Made by a program: the position numbers and the translations under genes
NCBI GenBank assembly: GCA_959604655.1
Contig: CAUHCL010000037.1
Location: forward strand, 1-16,666
Source: an uncultured Alistipes sp.
GTDB lineage: Bacteria; Bacteroidota; Bacteroidia; Bacteroidales; Rikenellaceae
Length of the DNA stretch: 16,666 nt
Reading direction: 5' to 3'
Part shown: positions 14,980 through 16,666 of the stretch, one piece after another
Layout of the letters: each line of letters opens with the position of its first letter
How positions within the stretch are numbered: position 1 is the first letter of the stretch
Notes under the pieces: model-generated
The model's database searches: none
What the model was told of the DNA's origin: nothing
Seen by the model: only the letters and a program-made list of their open reading frames with translations

Positions 14980-15357
14980 ATGTTCAAAGCAATGATTATC
15001 GCGGGTCTGGGGGGCTTCATAGGCACCTGCCTGCGCTTTCTGACGGGTAAATTCTTTCATGCCGTAACGACGTCGGCATTTCCCTGGGGTACCTTTTCGG
15101 TGAATGTGATCGGCAGTTTCCTGATAGGAATATTTTTCGGTCTGGCCGAGAGGTCGAACGTCATATCGCCCTCGATGAACGTCTTCCTCATCACGGGATT
15201 CTGCGGCGGTTTCACCACCTTCTCGTCCTTCGCCGACGATATGTATCTCATGCTGCAACAGCGTCACTGGCTGTCGTTCGGGCTTTATGTCGGGCTAAGC
15301 TTCCTGCTGGGACTTGCCATGGTGTGGCTCGGCCGCTCGATGGTCAAGGCGTCGTAG
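14980..15357 (+). CDS. crcB: Fluoride channel CrcB/Fluc
   Basis: A 125-residue inner-membrane protein of the Fluc family, a dual-topology dimer that lets F- leave the cell. Four hydrophobic segments are visible. Family motifs are GLGGFIGTCLRF (9-20), WGTFSVNVIGSFLIG (36-50, with the conserved Asn42) and GFCGGFTTFSSF (73-84), which carries the Phe box and the central Na+-binding break. It diverges from ureA and converges on the DUF1080 gene. No fluoride riboswitch was recognised upstream, although many crcB genes have one. Confidence 0.95.
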   Translation: MFKAMIIAGLGGFIGTCLRFLTGKFFHAVTTSAFPWGTFSVNVIGSFLIGIFFGLAERSNVISPSMNVFLITGFCGGFTTFSSFADDMYLMLQQRHWLSFGLYVGLSFLLGLAMVWLGRSMVKAS

Positions 15358-15397
15358 AATCGCGCGCGGCGGCCGACAGCGCGTGTGCGGCAACGAA

Positions 15398-15429
15398 AAA
15401 GGCTGCTTCCCGTGTGGGAAGCAGCCTTT
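15398..15429. terminator. Bidirectional terminator between crcB and the DUF1080 gene
   Basis: A 14-bp perfect stem, aaaggctgcttccc with gggaagcagccttt, around a gtgt loop. On the minus strand the stem runs into five T, giving a strong stop for the DUF1080 gene. On the plus strand TTTGTTT follows, giving a fair stop for crcB. Confidence 0.92.
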
Positions 15430-15452
15430 GTTTCGTGAAGCGAAGCGTGTGC

Positions 15453-16229
15453 TTACAGCTTGCGCAGCCAGATGTTGCGGAAGCTGATAGGCTCGCTGGG
15501 GTCGCCGTGGCTCTGCAACCTGATGGGACCGTCGCCGTGCTTCACCACGCGGGGATGACCTATGTATTCGGTGGTACCGCGGATAGTGAAGTTGTTGAGC
15601 AGCAGGATGCCGTTCTGGATCACCGTGACGGTGGGAGCCACCTTGTAGGTGCCGTCCTCGTTGAATACGGGGGCGTTGTAGATGATGTCGTAGACGTTCC
15701 ATTCGCCGGGCTTGCGCATGGCGTTGGCCAGGGGGATCACCTGCTTGTAGACGCTGCCCGTCTGGCCGTTGGCATAGGTCTCGTTCTGGTAGCAGTCGAG
15801 AATCTGTATCTCGTACTTGTTCTGGAGGAATATGCCGCTGTTACCGCGCGACTGGCTCGATCCCGTGATGTTCTCGGGCACCTGCCACTCGATGTGGAGC
15901 TGGAAGCTGCCGAAGCTCTCGCGGGTCTGGATGTCGCCCTTTTTCTTGTTGACGGTGAACACTCCGTCGTGCACGTCCCACTCGGCGGGACCTCCGTTGC
16001 TGCTGCTCGACCATGCGCTCAGGTCCTTGCCGTCGAAGAGCACCACGGCGTCCGACGGTGCCGAGTTGGTGGCGCTGTCGCCCGGGGTCACCACTTTGGG
16101 CTGCGGAGTCCAGAACTCGGTCATGGCGGGGCGCATGCCCTCGGGTTTGGGGTACTCCTTTTTCTCTTGTGCCGTGGCGCCGACGACCGCTGCGAGCGTC
16201 AACGCCGAAAGAAGAATCTGCTTTTTCAT
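15453..16229 (-). CDS. Secreted DUF1080 protein (3-keto-disaccharide hydrolase domain)
   Basis: A 258-residue exported protein. Residues 1-20 are a signal peptide with a type I cleavage site after ATA (Ala20). The DUF1080 domain (PF06439, concanavalin A-like beta-sandwich) spans about 61-258, with VVLFDGKDLSAW (62-73), WDVHDGVFTV (84-93), RGNSGIFLQNKYEIQILD (128-145), GEWNVYDI (175-182) and IRLQSHGDP followed by FRNIWLR (236-256). Some members cleave 3-keto-glycosides formed after sugar oxidation. Whether this one does is not shown by sequence, and no oxidoreductase partner lies in the window. Two consensus promoters precede it, and a strong terminator follows it. Confidence 0.92.
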   Translation of the reverse strand: MKKQILLSALTLAAVVGATAQEKKEYPKPEGMRPAMTEFWTPQPKVVTPGDSATNSAPSDAVVLFDGKDLSAWSSSSNGGPAEWDVHDGVFTVNKKKGDIQTRESFGSFQLHIEWQVPENITGSSQSRGNSGIFLQNKYEIQILDCYQNETYANGQTGSVYKQVIPLANAMRKPGEWNVYDIIYNAPVFNEDGTYKVAPTVTVIQNGILLLNNFTIRGTTEYIGHPRVVKHGDGPIRLQSHGDPSEPISFRNIWLRKL

Positions 16230-16269
16230 CTTTTGATTATTTTAGGTTTGTTCGTTTATTAAAGTGAAG

Positions 16270-16301
16270 CAAAGATACGAAAAGTCGAGCGCAGAAGCAA
16301 A
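16270..16301 (-). promoter_or_regulatory. Proximal promoter P1 of the DUF1080 gene, with -33 inverted repeat
   Basis: On the minus strand TTTG (16298-16301), then 20 bp, then TATCTTTG (16270-16277) plus C: an exact Bacteroidota housekeeping promoter. Transcription should begin about 30 nt before the start codon. The -33 TTTG forms one arm of a perfect dyad, CAAACC-GAA-GGTTTG (16298-16312), a possible operator. Confidence 0.85.
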
Positions 16302-16344
16302 CCGAAGGTTTGATTATGCCGAGACGGAGTATCTAAGGCGAAGC

Positions 16345-16377
16345 CAAAGATACGAATAAGCCGAATACAAAAACAAA
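16345..16377 (-). promoter_or_regulatory. Distal promoter P2 of the DUF1080 gene, with -33 inverted repeat
   Basis: On the minus strand TTTG (16374-16377), then 21 bp, then TATCTTTG (16345-16352) plus G. Its -33 box likewise lies in a dyad, CAAAC-TT-GTTTG (16374-16385). P2 resembles P1 along most of its length (shared ttcgtatctttg followed by cttc), suggesting the two arose by duplication about 75 bp apart. Confidence 0.8.
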
Positions 16378-16409
16378 CTTGTTTGGATTTTGTTGAAGTG
16401 GCGTGTGTA

Positions 16410-16483
16410 GAATTTATCTTCGGCGGCTGCGGGAGGGGCGCACCAAAGGTGCGAGCCGCCGAAGATAACGCCGCTCCGCGGCG
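16410..16483. repeat. Dispersed palindromic repeat A, copy 2
   Basis: The same unit as 7-81, with the 15-bp inverted-repeat arms at 16414-16428 and 16454-16468 and the inner cgcacc-aaa-ggtgcg hairpin. The G-run is interrupted (gggagggg). It lies just upstream of promoter P2 of the DUF1080 gene. The intact core between the copies suggests either recent spread or selection on structure. Confidence 0.85.
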
Positions 16484-16506
16484 CAGTTGTTCGGGCCTCC
16501 GTGCGG

Positions 16507-16535
16507 CGAGGTTGCGTCACGCAGCCTCGGTTTTT
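16507..16535 (+). terminator. Terminator-like hairpin beside repeat A copy 2
   Basis: A 10-bp stem (cgaggttgcg with cgcagcctcg, one G-T pair), a tca loop, one G, then five T. It would stop plus-strand transcription, but no plus-strand gene precedes it here. It may block transcripts coming through the repeats or be part of the repeat module. Confidence 0.6.
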
Positions 16536-16541
16536 GGCATG

Positions 16542-16604
16542 CTGTTCGCCGACGGCGGCAGGAATGCGACAGCAGTCCGCCGCAGTGGGGCGGCGGCGAA
16601 CTGC
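16542..16604. repeat. Dispersed repeat B, copy 2
   Basis: Matches 10543-10604 in the same orientation. It is followed at 16605-16621 by a hairpin, gcggttc-gaa-gaaccgc, whose sequence differs entirely from the hairpin beside copy 1 but which occupies the same place. The rest of the window to 16666 has no recognisable gene. Confidence 0.8.
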
Positions 16605-16666
16605 GCGGTTCGAAGAACCGCAGGCGTCGTTAATGGGAAAGTTTTCGGGCAGCAGCCTGCGGGGAC

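Overview
The window is GC-rich chromosomal DNA from a member of the Bacteroidota, most likely an Alistipes-like (Rikenellaceae) gut bacterium. The evidence is indirect. Start codons lack Shine-Dalgarno sequences, one gene carries two promoters matching the Bacteroidota TTTG / TAnnTTTG consensus, and the flanking genes are typical Bacteroidota glycan genes. The genus is a guess from base composition and gene content.

Layout from left to right: a palindromic intergenic repeat (A1); a GH43 lipoprotein gene with a strong terminator; on the minus strand an RNA-binding RRM protein and a DEAD-box helicase, separated by a 147-bp element with imperfect terminal inverted repeats (C1); a 376-bp intergenic region with hairpins and an 18-bp direct repeat; and a plus-strand membrane protein that joins a FUSC-like domain to an MFS transporter.

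The centre (5314-14805, minus strand) is one urease locus in the order ureA-ureB-ureC-ureE-ureF-ureG-ureD, then a urea channel, then a nickel-type ECF transporter (nikMN-nikQ-nikO). It holds all that is needed to import urea and Ni2+, build the metallocentre and hydrolyse urea to ammonia and CO2. Three junctions overlap as ATGA, indicating translational coupling. Two gaps inside the locus are filled by dispersed repeats (C2 between ureA and ureB, B1 between ureF and ureG), and a hairpin sits between ureC and ureE. No regulator gene and no nickel riboswitch were recognised.

To the right, a fluoride channel gene (crcB) diverges from ureA. It converges through a shared terminator on a secreted DUF1080 (3-keto-disaccharide hydrolase-type) gene, which has two tandem consensus promoters, each with an inverted repeat over its -33 box. 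The last 260 bp hold second copies of repeats A and B. No phage, transposase, CRISPR, tRNA or rRNA was seen.

No wholly new system is evident. The points most worth checking are the three repeat families, in particular the MITE-like element C and the A/B repeats that are each followed by a hairpin of different sequence; the FUSC-MFS fusion; the extended UreB; and the paired promoter-operator arrangement.
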